Shown: positions 7,731-15,276 of the stretch, in pieces | How the letters are laid out: the number at the start of each line of letters is the position of its first letter | Position numbering within the stretch: the stretch's first letter is position 1 | Origin: Inhella crocodyli | GTDB lineage: Bacteria > Pseudomonadota > Gammaproteobacteria > Burkholderiales > Burkholderiaceae_C | Reading direction: 5' to 3' | DNA length: 64,000 bases | Assembly (NCBI RefSeq): GCF_004004565.1 | Contig: NZ_SACM01000003.1 | Coordinates: forward strand, 310,001 to 374,000 | Translations under genes and position numbers: made by a program | The notes under the pieces: model-generated | What the model saw: only the letters and a program-made list of their open reading frames with translations | The model's database searches: none | Told to the model about the DNA's origin: nothing

Positions 7731-9761
7731 ATGCCACTGATCGAGTTGCGCGGCATCGCGCGCCACTACCGCATCGGTTCGATCGAAGTTCGGGCGCTCG
7801 ACGGCGTGGACCTCGCCATCGAGGCCGGCGAGTTCGTGGCCATCATGGGCCAATCGGGCTCGGGCAAGAGCACGATGATGAACGTGCTGGGCTGCCTGGA
7901 CAACCCGACCGAGGGCCAGTTCCTCATCGACGGCCAGGACGCCGCCCACCTCGGGCCCGACGAGCTGGCGGCCCTGCGCCGCGAGCGCTTCGGTTTCATT
8001 TTCCAGCGCTACCACCTGCTGCCGCACCTGGATGCCCGCGGCAACGCCGCCCTGCCGGCCGTGTACGGCGGCGTGGGCGCCGGCGCGCGCCGCAGCCGGG
8101 CCGAGGCCCTGCTGGAACGCCTGGGCTTGGGCGAGCGGATGCACCACAAGCCCAACGAGCTGAGCGGGGGCCAGCAGCAGCGCGTCTCCATCGCCCGCGC
8201 GCTGATGAACGGCGGGCAAATCATCCTGGCCGACGAGCCCACCGGCGCGTTGGACTCGGCCTCGGGCGCCGAGATGCTCAAGCTGCTCAAGGAGCTGCAC
8301 GAGCGCGGCCACACCATCATCTTGGTCACGCACGACGCCCACGTGGCCGCCCACGCCCAGCGCGTGATCGAGCTCAAAGACGGCAAGGTCGTGCGCGACG
8401 ACGGCACGCCCGCCCAACACCGCCCGCCGGCGCAAGCGCCCGAGTCGCAGGTGCCGCCGCAAGGCGGTTGGCTGCGCCGCGTGCAGGTGCAGTGGCGCGA
8501 GGCCCTGGCCACGGCCTGGCTGTCGCTGCAGGGCAACCGCCTGCGCACCGCGCTGTCCATGCTGGGCATCAGCATCGGCATCGCGTCGGTCGTCAGCATC
8601 GTGGCGCTCACCAGCGCCGCGCGCACCACCTTCGAGGGCGAGTTCGCCAGCCAGTTCCAGGGCCGCATCTGGATGTGGACCGGCAACCCCGAGTTGCCCC
8701 CCGGCATGCAGCCGCCGCTGTTCACCCCCGCCCAGGTCGACGCCGTCGGCGCGCTGGACGGCGTGGCCGGCCTGCTGCGCGAGCGGCAAACCATGGTGCA
8801 AGTGCGTTACGGCTCGCGCGAGCAGCCCTCGCAGGCCCAGGCGGCCAACGCCTCGCTGCTCAAAGACCGCAAGCTGCGCATCAAAGAAGGTCGCGACTTC
8901 GCTCCTCTGGAGTTGGACAGCGGCCAGCAGGTCACCCTGCTCGACCACGAGACCGCCAAGAAGCTGTTCAAAGACGGCCAGTCGCCCGTGGGCAAGACCA
9001 TCTTCTTGAGCGCCGCCGGCGGCATGGACGCCGGTGGCTTGGGCGGCAACGCCGGGGCCGGCGGGCTGGGCGCGGCCCCGCCGCCACCTCCCGTGGCCAT
9101 GCCTTACCTGGTGGTGGGCGTGGTGGAGCAAGACAGCCAGCTCGGCTTCAACTTCTCCAACAACCTCATCTACCTGCCCGAGCGCACCTACCGCGCCAAG
9201 CTGGACGCCAGCGTCAACCTGCAGGCCTTCGCCATCAACCTCGTCAAGGGCGTGCCGCCGCAGCAGGTGCTGGCCCTGGCCAAGCACCGCCTGCGCGCCA
9301 TGCGCGGCCGCGAGGACTTCAGCTTCTGGGTGGGCGACGAAGCCTTCCAGAAGATGCAAACCTTCAACGCCGGCTTTGCCGCGCTGCTGGCCGGCGTGGG
9401 CGCCATCGCGCTCATCGTCGGGGGCGTGGGGGTCATGAACATCATGCTGGTCTCGGTCAGCGAACGCACCCGCGAGATCGGCATTCGCATGGCCGTGGGC
9501 GCCCGCCAAAGCGACGTGCGCCTGCAGTTCCTCATCGAGGCCGTGGTGCTGTGCTGCTTGGGCGGCCTGGTGGGCGTGGCCCTGAGTTGGCTGGGCGCGC
9601 AAGGCATCAACGCCGTGCAGAACGCGCTGGAGGTCAGCGTCAGCTGGCAAGCCCTGGGCGTGGCCTTCTTGGTCTCCAGCGGCGTGGGCCTGCTCTTCGG
9701 CACCCTGCCCGCCCGCCGCGCCGCGGCCTTGAGCCCGGTCGACGCCCTGGCCCGTGAATGA
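7731..9761 (+). CDS. macB: MacB-like ABC transporter, fused ATPase and permease
   Basis: A 676-residue MacB half-transporter. The N-terminal ATPase has Walker A GQSGSGKST at residues 40-48, the signature LSGGQQQRVSIARAL and Walker B IILADEPTGALDS. A first membrane helix (residues about 272-292) leads into a large periplasmic domain. Three C-terminal helices follow, with the conserved GGVGVMNIMLVSV and RTREIGIRMAVGAR segments of the FtsX/MacB permease family. A Gly/Pro-rich stretch around residues 425-455 is an unusual low-complexity insert in the periplasmic domain. It likely works with the adjacent adaptor and outer membrane factor to export a macrolide, peptide or lipid-like substrate. Confidence 0.93.
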   Translation: MPLIELRGIARHYRIGSIEVRALDGVDLAIEAGEFVAIMGQSGSGKSTMMNVLGCLDNPTEGQFLIDGQDAAHLGPDELAALRRERFGFIFQRYHLLPHLDARGNAALPAVYGGVGAGARRSRAEALLERLGLGERMHHKPNELSGGQQQRVSIARALMNGGQIILADEPTGALDSASGAEMLKLLKELHERGHTIILVTHDAHVAAHAQRVIELKDGKVVRDDGTPAQHRPPAQAPESQVPPQGGWLRRVQVQWREALATAWLSLQGNRLRTALSMLGISIGIASVVSIVALTSAARTTFEGEFASQFQGRIWMWTGNPELPPGMQPPLFTPAQVDAVGALDGVAGLLRERQTMVQVRYGSREQPSQAQAANASLLKDRKLRIKEGRDFAPLELDSGQQVTLLDHETAKKLFKDGQSPVGKTIFLSAAGGMDAGGLGGNAGAGGLGAAPPPPPVAMPYLVVGVVEQDSQLGFNFSNNLIYLPERTYRAKLDASVNLQAFAINLVKGVPPQQVLALAKHRLRAMRGREDFSFWVGDEAFQKMQTFNAGFAALLAGVGAIALIVGGVGVMNIMLVSVSERTREIGIRMAVGARQSDVRLQFLIEAVVLCCLGGLVGVALSWLGAQGINAVQNALEVSVSWQALGVAFLVSSGVGLLFGTLPARRAAALSPVDALARE

Positions 9762-9780
9762 ACCCGATGCGGATGACGCC

Positions 9781-11193
9781 ATGACGACCCTCCCTTTCCG
9801 ACTGAGCCCGTTGTTGCTGGCCGCGCTGCTCGCCGCCTGCGCCACCGCGCCGGCCTCGCTGCCCCCCGAGGCCGCCTCGGCCCCTCCCACGGCCTGGCAG
9901 GCCGAGCCCGCCGACGCCACCGCGCCCGACTGGGCCGCCGTCACCGACCCCCAGCTGGCCGACCTGCAAGCCCGCGCCCTGCGCGCCAACCGCGACCTGG
10001 CCCAGGCCGCGCTGCGCTGGCGCCAAGCGCAAACCCAGGCCGAGATCGGCGGCCTGCGCCTGCGCCCCAGCCTGGGCGGCAGCGCCTCGGCCAGCAAGCC
10101 GCTGGAAGGCGCCAGCACGCGCACGGTGGACGTGGGCGGCGTGAGCGTGCCCATCACCAGCAACGTGGGTTGGAGCCGCAGCTACGGCCTCAGCGCCAGC
10201 GTGGGCTACGAGCTCGACCTCTGGGGCCGCATCGCTGCCAACCAGGCCGCGCAAGCGGCGCAGGCCGAGGCCGCCCGCACCGACCTCGACGCCGCCCGCC
10301 TGCTCATCCGCCAGCGCGTGGCCGAGGCCTACTGGACCCTGGCAGCCATCGACCTGCAGCGCCCCCTGGCCGAACAGCAGCTCGCCCTCAACCGCGAGAA
10401 CCTCGCCCTGGTGAGCCTGCGCGTGCGCGAAGGCAAGCTGCTGCCGCTGGAGATCGACAAGGCCGCCAGCACCGTGCAGCAGGCCCAGGTGCGCCTGAGC
10501 GACCTGGCCGCCGACGCCCAACTGCAGCGCAACACCCTGGCCCTGCTGCTGGGCGAGCCCCTGCCCGGCCCCGACGGCGGCGGTTTCGTGGCCGAGCCCC
10601 GCCTGCCGGTGCAAACCGTGCCGCAGTGGGCGCCCGGCGCTCCGGCCGAGGTGCTGGGCCGCCGCCCCGACGTGCAGCGCGCCCGCCTTACTGTGGACGC
10701 CGCCCTGGCCCGCCACCGCGCGGCCGACGCCGAGCGCTACCCGAGCCTGAGCTTCAGCGCCAGCGTCAGCACCGGCGGCTCCCGCGCCGCCGACTGGCTC
10801 AGCCAGCCCATTGCCAACCTGGCCGCCAACCTGGCCGTGCCCCTCATCGACTGGCGCCGCCTGGACCTGCAACGCGACAACGCCCGCACCGAGGTCGAAC
10901 TCGCCGCCTTGGCCCTGCGCGACACCGTGCAAAAGGCCCTGGTCGAGATCGAGGGCCAACTCGTCGACGGCGAGCGCCTGCGCCAGCAACTCGCCGCCAA
11001 CGCGCTGCGCCTGCAAGAAGCCACCGCGGCCGAACGCCTGGCCGCGCTGCGCTACGAGGTCGGCGCCATCTCCCGCGCCGACTGGCTGCAAGCGCGCAAC
11101 GCCATGCTGGAAGCCCAGCAGGGCCAAATCCAGCTGCGCCTGCGCGCGTGGCTGAACCGCGCAGCCCTGGCCAAGGCGGTGGCTGGCGCCTGA
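9781..11193 (+). CDS. NodT/TolC-type outer membrane factor lipoprotein
   Basis: A 470-residue outer membrane efflux lipoprotein. The signal peptide ends in a lipobox, LLAAC, with the acylated Cys at residue 20 of the chosen start; an upstream in-frame ATG at 9754 that overlaps the macB stop would place it at 29. Two copies of the outer-membrane efflux repeat are present, each with long Ala/Glu/Gln helices; YELDLWGRIA marks the first strand region and GRRPDVQRA the second repeat. It completes the MacA-MacB-channel operon. Confidence 0.9.
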   Translation: MTTLPFRLSPLLLAALLAACATAPASLPPEAASAPPTAWQAEPADATAPDWAAVTDPQLADLQARALRANRDLAQAALRWRQAQTQAEIGGLRLRPSLGGSASASKPLEGASTRTVDVGGVSVPITSNVGWSRSYGLSASVGYELDLWGRIAANQAAQAAQAEAARTDLDAARLLIRQRVAEAYWTLAAIDLQRPLAEQQLALNRENLALVSLRVREGKLLPLEIDKAASTVQQAQVRLSDLAADAQLQRNTLALLLGEPLPGPDGGGFVAEPRLPVQTVPQWAPGAPAEVLGRRPDVQRARLTVDAALARHRAADAERYPSLSFSASVSTGGSRAADWLSQPIANLAANLAVPLIDWRRLDLQRDNARTEVELAALALRDTVQKALVEIEGQLVDGERLRQQLAANALRLQEATAAERLAALRYEVGAISRADWLQARNAMLEAQQGQIQLRLRAWLNRAALAKAVAGA

Positions 11194-11277
11194 ACGGGGG
11201 GCAGCGCGCGCGCTCAGCGCCCGCTCAGCGCCCTTAGCATCCCGGCCCTTCGCATTCGCTCGGGCCGGGAGGGCAGC

Positions 11278-11658
11278 ATGGACGTTCATCAACGCATCGC
11301 GGGCTTGTTCCTGGCCATGCTCAGCCTGTTCGGTTGGGTCACGGCCGCGGTGCTGGCCGCCGCGCTGTTGAGCTTCGGTCCCGGGGCCAACGAGCCTCAG
11401 CTGTTTTGGCCGTGGCTGTTCACCCTGCCCATCGGCCTGCTGATCGTGGGCGTCGCGCTGCTGTGGGCCTTCGGTGCCCTGCACGCCGGTGTGTCGCTGT
11501 ACCGCGGTCGCCGCAGCCGCGCGCTGGTGCCCGTGGCGGCCATCGCCCTGCTGGGCTTCCCCTTGGGCACGGTGGCGGGCGTCTACGCGCTGTGGTCCGT
11601 CTGGCGTGAGCAAGCCCCAAAGCTGCCCCCCGACTGGCGCCACATCGCCAGCGACTAG
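11278..11658 (+). CDS. Small integral membrane protein
   Basis: A 126-residue protein with three or four hydrophobic segments: about residues 8-30, 42-65, a shorter one around 66-76, and 82-102. A short cytoplasmic tail ends PPDWRHIASD. The ATG follows GGGAGGGCAGC, a good ribosome binding site. It resembles small unnamed membrane proteins of gamma- and betaproteobacteria, and I cannot assign a function. It lies 84 bp after the efflux operon. Confidence 0.65.
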   Translation: MDVHQRIAGLFLAMLSLFGWVTAAVLAAALLSFGPGANEPQLFWPWLFTLPIGLLIVGVALLWAFGALHAGVSLYRGRRSRALVPVAAIALLGFPLGTVAGVYALWSVWREQAPKLPPDWRHIASD

Positions 11659-11678
11659 CGCGTGGCCCAGCGCAGCGC

Positions 11679-12032
11679 ATGACCCCGACGCCCCTGCGCC
11701 TGGCCTGCCTCTGCGCCGCCTGGTGCCGCGCCTGCGAGGCCTACCGCCCCGTCTTCGAAGCCACCGCCGCCCAGCTGGGCCTGCCCGCGGTCTGGGTGGA
11801 CGTGGAAGACGAGGCCGACCGCCTGGGCGACCTGGACATCCAAACCTTCCCCACCCTGCTGCTGTTCAACGACGAGCAGCTGCTGTTTGGCGGCCCCGTG
11901 CTCCCCGACGCCAACACCCTGCAGCGCCTGGTGCGCCACGCACTCGACGCGCCCACGCCAGAGGCCGAGGGCAGCTTCGCCGAGGGTTTGGCGTGGTTGC
12001 GTGGGCAGGCCGGTGGGCCTGCGGTGGCCTGA
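11679..12032 (+). CDS. Thioredoxin family protein
   Basis: A 117-residue thioredoxin-fold protein with a CxxC motif, AAWCRACEAYRP, at about residues 13-24, and the cis-proline strand QTFPTLLLF. The WCRAC active site departs from thioredoxin's WCGPC, so redox properties may differ. No signal peptide is seen, so it is probably cytoplasmic. It ends about 180 bp before the attI-like site of the cassette array and is the last high-GC gene on that side. Confidence 0.85.
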   Translation: MTPTPLRLACLCAAWCRACEAYRPVFEATAAQLGLPAVWVDVEDEADRLGDLDIQTFPTLLLFNDEQLLFGGPVLPDANTLQRLVRHALDAPTPEAEGSFAEGLAWLRGQAGGPAVA

Positions 12033-12215
12033 AGGCCAAGGGCCCCTTGGGCCACGCGTTGGCAAGCCGCCATGCGGCCGCATACTGGCCATGACCATGG
12101 CGATCCGCGCAAATTCAGTCTGCGCCACTTCGCGGCTTGTTCATGACCCGTCCAACGAGCGACTCAGGAGTCCTAGGTTGTTGATCCAAAAGACGTTTTC
12201 AGCCATGCCGAAGCG

Positions 12216-12277
12216 CGTTGTTATGCGGAGGCATAACGTGTTATCCGGCGTGTGAGCGCTCTAAAACCAAGTTAGGT
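12216..12277 (+). other. attI-like integron insertion site
   Basis: The segment ends CTCTAAAACCAAGTTAGGT, close to the end of the class 1 attI site as I remember it (CCCTAAAACAAAGTTAGGC). Upstream GTTATGCGGAG, GCATAAC and GTGTTAT echo its weak integrase-binding repeats. The core GTTAGGT at 12271-12277 matches GTTRRRY. The stretch CGGCTTGTTCATGAC at 12133-12147 also recalls the class 1 leader. An alternative reading is a short attC (12231-12277), but a matching hairpin is not apparent. Confidence 0.6.
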
Positions 12278-12283
12278 GCTCTT

Positions 12284-12628
12284 ATGTCTGTGGTCGAAAA
12301 GTTAATGGATGGAGCTGTTGCAGACATTGATGTTCTGCGCTCTCTTGACGGTCAAGGCGATGTATTTACCCTCGCACGAGACGTCGATTTTCTGTTGCGT
12401 GCCCCAAATCGCGAGAAGGCTGAGCTTGTCGCGCAATTAATCAACGAATATCAATATGGGGCAGCAACGCCGTTGCACGATGAAAATGGAGATAGCGTCC
12501 AAGTAGTGATCAATATGCCGGTAACTCAAAACGTCATTTTGTCCGTCTCCGGTTTCATGACCTGCCTGGCAGCTATCTATGGCCTTGAATTTGATGGGTG
12601 GGGCTGTGTTGCTCAATCCCGCACCTAA
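12284..12628 (+). CDS. Cassette 1: RraB-like protein (ribonuclease E inhibitor family)
   Basis: A 114-residue protein with the RraB-type opening, DIDVLRSLDGQGDVFTLARDVDFLL, in which acidic and 'RDVDF' positions match the RNase E regulator family. The second half contains VQVVINMPVTQNVILSVSGFM and ends GWGCVAQSRT. RraB binds RNase E and modulates RNA decay; whether this cassette protein does so is inference. It is the first cassette after attI, the best-expressed position in a working integron. The start at 12284 lies six bases after the attI core. The frame is open further upstream, but that would translate the recombination site. Confidence 0.75.
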   Translation: MSVVEKLMDGAVADIDVLRSLDGQGDVFTLARDVDFLLRAPNREKAELVAQLINEYQYGAATPLHDENGDSVQVVINMPVTQNVILSVSGFMTCLAAIYGLEFDGWGCVAQSRT

Positions 12629-12721
12629 CAATTCCGTCGAGAGGGACGGTTTGCAAGCAGCGCTTGCAAATACCTTCCGCCGCTTCGCGGCTCCGGCCGC
12701 CCCTCACGTCAAACGTTATGC
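12623..12721 (+). other. attC site of cassette 1
   Basis: About 99 bp from ACCTAAC (12623-12629) to GTTATGC (12715-12721). The start overlaps the cassette 1 stop codon, and the cassette 2 start codon lies inside the right-hand core. The interior contains nested inverted repeats, including GCCGCTTCGCGGC. It is unusually long for this array. Confidence 0.8.
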
Positions 12722-13119
12722 CGCTTAAATTGCGCCCTTTCGACGCGGAGGTGAGCACGCTATCTGTCTCGGACATCGCGTGGGCCAGCTACGATGGTCG
12801 CAAACTGGAGGTCGTGGTTGCCCAGGTTGCAACTAGCGAGGGGAAGTTCAAGGGGATGAAGTTCACGTTCGACTGGGTAACGGGATTTCGCTTTCTTGAC
12901 GAAGGCGATCTGCTCAGATACTGGAGGTCCGACGGATATCGAGGCGGCCATCACCTTTTCTCTGTAGAAGCAGGAGGATGGGCAGAGGAGGAGTTCAAAT
13001 TGGAGGGCGTTACAGAGAAACGTAGCGAGTGGCTCGTGGTCACAGCAAACGGATGTATGAACGTCTTTGCTCACGATGCCCCGGAGATCCTATATGGCGA
13101 GTTCGATGACCGTGCATAA
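12718..13119 (+). CDS. Cassette 2: hypothetical protein
   Basis: A 133-residue protein I do not recognise. It is acidic and probably soluble, with features such as FTFDWVTGFRFLDEGDLLRYW, a GGHHLF turn and EWLVVTANGCMNVFAHDAPEIL near the C-terminus. The start codon overlaps the right core of the preceding attC. The alternation of short strands would suit a small single-domain protein such as an immunity or anti-toxin type fold, but no motif proves this. Codon use is AT-richer than in the flanking chromosome. Confidence 0.65.
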   Translation: MPLKLRPFDAEVSTLSVSDIAWASYDGRKLEVVVAQVATSEGKFKGMKFTFDWVTGFRFLDEGDLLRYWRSDGYRGGHHLFSVEAGGWAEEEFKLEGVTEKRSEWLVVTANGCMNVFAHDAPEILYGEFDDRA

Positions 13120-13171
13120 CAAGCCGCTGCATCGGATCGCCTTCGGCTCCCGCTGAGCGGCGACGTTAGAC
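13114..13171 (+). other. attC site of cassette 2
   Basis: A 58-bp site from GCATAAC to GTTAGAC. The arms AGCCGCTGCATCGG and CCGCTGAGCGGC can pair, with a short central CGCCTTCGGC loop. The left core overlaps the cassette 2 stop codon. This is one of the two cleanest sites in the array. Confidence 0.85.
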
Positions 13172-13174
13172 AGC

Positions 13175-13453
13175 ATGGACTCGCGCAAGCTCGTAGTTCA
13201 CCTTGAGTCTGCCTTCGCTGACTACGATTCAAGTCTGGCGAGGCCTGAGTCTGTCGTGTTGGCTGGCCTAACCTGGCCCACGGAATACTGGGCTGAGTTG
13301 GCAGTTCGTTGGTTAGAAGAAGGTGCTCCGATAACCGATGAAATTGCGTTGGCACTTGACGGCTTAAATAAGAAGCCGTTTAGCCAGGGGGTTCGGCATC
13401 GGGCTTGTGCACTCGCTCGTCGGTGGCACAAAAGAGCGGGCAATGCTGTCTAA
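13175..13453 (+). CDS. Cassette 3: hypothetical protein
   Basis: A 92-residue, predicted all-helical protein of unknown function. Recognisable features are LTWPTEYWAELAVRWLEEG and a basic C-terminus RHRACALARRWHKR. It starts three bases after the attC2 core and its stop overlaps the attC3 core, the tight packing expected for a gene cassette. Similar small proteins with a 'YWxxLAVxWLExG' phrase occur in many bacteria as uncharacterised proteins, as far as I recall. Confidence 0.65.
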   Translation: MDSRKLVVHLESAFADYDSSLARPESVVLAGLTWPTEYWAELAVRWLEEGAPITDEIALALDGLNKKPFSQGVRHRACALARRWHKRAGNAV

Positions 13454-13516
13454 CCTTTCAATCAGCCGGACGTGGTCCAGCAAGCTGGCCCACGCCGGTT
13501 ATTTCAAACGTTGGGC
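13448..13516 (+). other. attC site of cassette 3
   Basis: A 69-bp site from GTCTAAC to GTTGGGC, both perfect to the core consensus. The arms GCCGGACGTGG and CCCACGCCGG pair around TCCAGCAAGCTGG, with an unpaired base of the type used for strand choice by integrases. Confidence 0.85.
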
Positions 13517-13524
13517 AGCACTCG

Positions 13525-13818
13525 ATGCAGATTGATCGACCTTCTTGGGAGCTTCGCGGAATCCGATGCCAGTGCTGCGCAGGGCAGGGCGCACTTTGCT
13601 TTTCGGCGTGCCCCAATTGCGAGGCTGTGGTGCTGGTGTGTGATGAAGTGGGTACCGCATATCTAGACCCGAACGACCTAGAAACTGCGATCTATGGCGC
13701 GCTCGATGATCCGAATTGCAGGTGTCCTAGGTGTTCGGCGAAGCGAATCTCTGAATTTGAAAGCGCCTCATCGGAGCAGATTCAGCTGGCAGGATTTCCA
13801 GTTGGCGCGTATGAGTGA
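13525..13818 (+). CDS. Cassette 4: zinc-ribbon-like hypothetical protein
   Basis: A 97-residue protein with three Cys pairs: CQCC at about residues 14-17, CPNC at about 30-33, and CRCPRC around 70-75. Two knuckles of this kind usually hold one or two zinc ions. The middle is acidic (VCDEVGTAYLDPNDLE). No enzyme motif is seen. It starts nine bases after the attC3 core and ends ten bases before attC4. The metal-binding idea is inference from Cys spacing. Confidence 0.65.
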   Translation: MQIDRPSWELRGIRCQCCAGQGALCFSACPNCEAVVLVCDEVGTAYLDPNDLETAIYGALDDPNCRCPRCSAKRISEFESASSEQIQLAGFPVGAYE

Positions 13819-13827
13819 GAGCGTGCT

Positions 13828-13896
13828 GCCCAACCCGTCATTGCAGCCGCCCTGCGCCAGCTGCGCTGGCTGGTCGGCTGAAATACGACGTTAGGC
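13828..13896 (+). other. attC site of cassette 4
   Basis: A 69-bp site from GCCCAAC to GTTAGGC, both consensus cores. CAGCCGCCC and CGGCTG pair around a CTGCGCCAGCTGCGCTGGC stem. It resembles the pattern of attC7 and attC8 in the same array, which share TGCGC and CGGCTGA phrases. Confidence 0.85.
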
Positions 13897-13901
13897 ATCT
13901 C

Positions 13902-14273
13902 ATGAAACTACACCCATCAGAGATTGCGTTTCTGCTAGATCTCGCGGCCGCGAAAGCTTCATGGAAAGCTGCCGCTGCTGCAGGTATCTCAAACCCAAGT
14001 GCCGTGTGGATTGAGAATGCCAATGCATGGTCAAAGTTGTCTGAATGCTTGAAGCAGGCGGGAGCAACGGAAAACTTTGTTGAAGTCGTCTCGGAGCTTA
14101 TGTCCGGTTTGCTTCACTCGGTATTGGTTTCCCTCGATGGAGGAACATCACTCGCGGAAACCACACTTATATCATTGCGGGATGAAGAGGGGCACGAGTT
14201 CAAACGCTTCTTGCACGAGTTCTGGCCCGAGTATGCGGAAAGAACGAGCAGCCGAGAGGAGTCAGGGCATTGA
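13902..14273 (+). CDS. Cassette 5: hypothetical protein
   Basis: A 123-residue, mostly helical protein of unknown function. It opens KLHPSEIAFLLDLAAAKASW, has a central VSELMSGLLHSVLVSLDGGT and a charged end DEEGHEFKRFLHEFWPEYAERT. The C-terminal phrase looks like the end of many small cassette and toxin-system accessory proteins, but I cannot name a family. It begins five bases after the attC4 core. Confidence 0.65.
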   Translation: MKLHPSEIAFLLDLAAAKASWKAAAAAGISNPSAVWIENANAWSKLSECLKQAGATENFVEVVSELMSGLLHSVLVSLDGGTSLAETTLISLRDEEGHEFKRFLHEFWPEYAERTSSREESGH

Positions 14274-14289
14274 GCTGCTCACCAGCGAT

Positions 14290-14358
14290 GCCTAATGCTT
14301 CCGTCGAGAGGACGCTTCCCCGCGAGCCGGTCAACGCCTCTCAAGTCAAACGATATGT
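14290..14358 (+). other. Degenerate attC site of cassette 5
   Basis: The inner arms match attC1 well (TTCCGTCGAGAGG on the left, CTCAAGTCAAACG on the right). Both cores are damaged: GCCTAAT instead of RYYYAAC, and CGATATGT instead of GTTRRRY. It is probably a decayed attC1-type site that no longer recombines well, which would lock cassettes 5 and 6 together. Confidence 0.65.
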
Positions 14359-14377
14359 TTCTTTAGAGCTTCGTGAC

Positions 14378-14641
14378 ATGCCCATTCAGCACTGCCCAGT
14401 TTGTGGGTTCGGACCCATTCCTAAACCATATACAAACGAGCAAGAACTCCGGAACAGTTTTGACATCTGTTCATGCTGTGGATGCGAATATGGCTACGAC
14501 GATAACCAAGCACACTACAAACGGTGGTCTGAGTCAGGCTTTCCATGGTTCGAACCAAAATTGAAGCCTCTCAACTGGAGCATTTCTTCGCAGTTCGCAC
14601 ATCAGGTTCGCCCATGGCCTCCTGAGCGCGGAGAAACATAA
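14378..14641 (+). CDS. Cassette 6: CPVCGF / CSCCGCEYGYDD zinc-ribbon-like protein
   Basis: An 87-residue protein beginning MPIQHCPVCGFG and continuing SFDICSCCGCEYGYDD, followed by a Trp-rich helix (KRWSESGFPWFEP). The paired CPVCG and CCGCE knuckles with a 'GYDD' turn form a small family of uncharacterised proteins seen in many genomes and cassettes, as far as I recall. The frame is open upstream to 14270, but that would include the attC5 site. The stop overlaps the attC6 core. Confidence 0.7.
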   Translation: MPIQHCPVCGFGPIPKPYTNEQELRNSFDICSCCGCEYGYDDNQAHYKRWSESGFPWFEPKLKPLNWSISSQFAHQVRPWPPERGET

Positions 14642-14684
14642 CAATTCGCTGCAGGGTCGACGGCTCTGAGCTCAAACATTAGGC
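14636..14684 (+). other. attC site of cassette 6
   Basis: A short 49-bp site from ACATAAC to ATTAGGC. The right core carries A in place of the usual first G. The arms CAATTCGCTGCAG and CTCTGAGCTCAAAC pair only partly, so activity is uncertain. Confidence 0.6.
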
Positions 14685-14702
14685 TTTACGAACTGTCGAT
14701 AA

Positions 14703-14828
14703 ATGCCTGGTATTGGAGTCGTCGTCTTTGGTTTGGAGCTTGTGATGGCTACAAGAAGGCGAAGCAAAGTGAGAATTGACCATCCGCTGCAACCGACCCG
14801 AACGCGCTGCGCTGGCTTGTTCGGCTGA
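14703..14828 (+). CDS. Cassette 7: possible 41-codon open reading frame
   Basis: The only + strand frame in this 160-bp cassette starts ATG at 14703 and runs into the attC7 arm. It reads PGIGVVVFGLELVMATRRRSK: a short hydrophobic stretch followed by a basic run. This could be a tiny membrane peptide or chance. There is no ribosome binding site. The cassette may also be a truncated remnant. Confidence 0.25.
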   Translation: MPGIGVVVFGLELVMATRRRSKVRIDHPLQPTRTRCAGLFG

Positions 14829-14843
14829 GCTTCAAAATTAGGC
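14776..14843 (+). other. attC site of cassette 7 with a weak left core
   Basis: The right core is ATTAGGC. The arms CAACCGACCCGAACGCGC and TTGTTCGGCTGAG pair as in attC4 and attC8. The left core, AATTGAC at 14776, departs from RYYYAAC, so the site is partly eroded. Confidence 0.6.
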
Positions 14844-14853
14844 TTCACTATCG

Positions 14854-15276
14854 ATGCTCGATATTCCCAACGACTTTCCGCTGCACAAGCTTGTCTCACA
14901 AGAGCTCATGCAGCTGTGCATCGGTTCCAACGATATTGTCCTTCGCTTTTATCAGCGAGACGAGATCGAATCAATGGCGGAAAAATGGAAACCTGGGGCC
15001 ACTATCGCTATCGATTCAGGTTTCGAACTTAGCGACAAAGGGCGTGTAATCTGCGCTGCTTCGAATGAGGATCTGGGAAACTCAGCAGGTGGACTCACGG
15101 TGCTGTTGCGCCAGATCATTTGCTCAGTTGAGCGTTTGCCAAGAAACGAACTTCTTCTCAGGTTTTCTAAGGGCCATGCACTTCACTTGGTTACTGATGA
15201 AATGGGTTATGAGTCATTCCATATTGAGCTTGATGGCGACATGATTGATGTCGCTGCGCCATTCAGCGGTGCCTGA
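14854..15276 (+). CDS. Cassette 8: hypothetical protein, possibly DUF6188-like
   Basis: A 140-residue protein beginning MLDIPNDFPLHKLVSQELMQ. The first third has IVLRFYQRDEIES, and the last third contains NELLLRFSKGHALHLVTDEMGYESFHIEL. This layout, strands ending in a 'yEsfhI' phrase, resembles DUF6188-type proteins found in many gene cassettes, but the match is by eye. It starts ten bases after the attC7 core and its stop lies inside attC8. It is the last gene of the array. Confidence 0.65.
   Translation: MLDIPNDFPLHKLVSQELMQLCIGSNDIVLRFYQRDEIESMAEKWKPGATIAIDSGFELSDKGRVICAASNEDLGNSAGGLTVLLRQIICSVERLPRNELLLRFSKGHALHLVTDEMGYESFHIELDGDMIDVAAPFSGA

Noticed and set aside
11655-12128. Integrase remnant on the minus strand left of attI
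   Set aside because: The translation shows none of the tyrosine recombinase motifs and is the shadow of the thioredoxin-like gene.
12231-12277. Short attC instead of attI at the left end
   Set aside because: No good hairpin between the cores; the CTCTAAAACCAAGTTAGGT end fits attI better, though it remains possible.
12218-12628. Longer start for the first cassette gene
   Set aside because: It would translate the attI-like site; the ATG at 12284 begins the RraB-like similarity.
14672-14899. 75-codon minus-strand frame across cassette 7
   Set aside because: It crosses two recombination sites and the start of cassette 8, and has no start signal; an antisense cassette gene is possible but unsupported.
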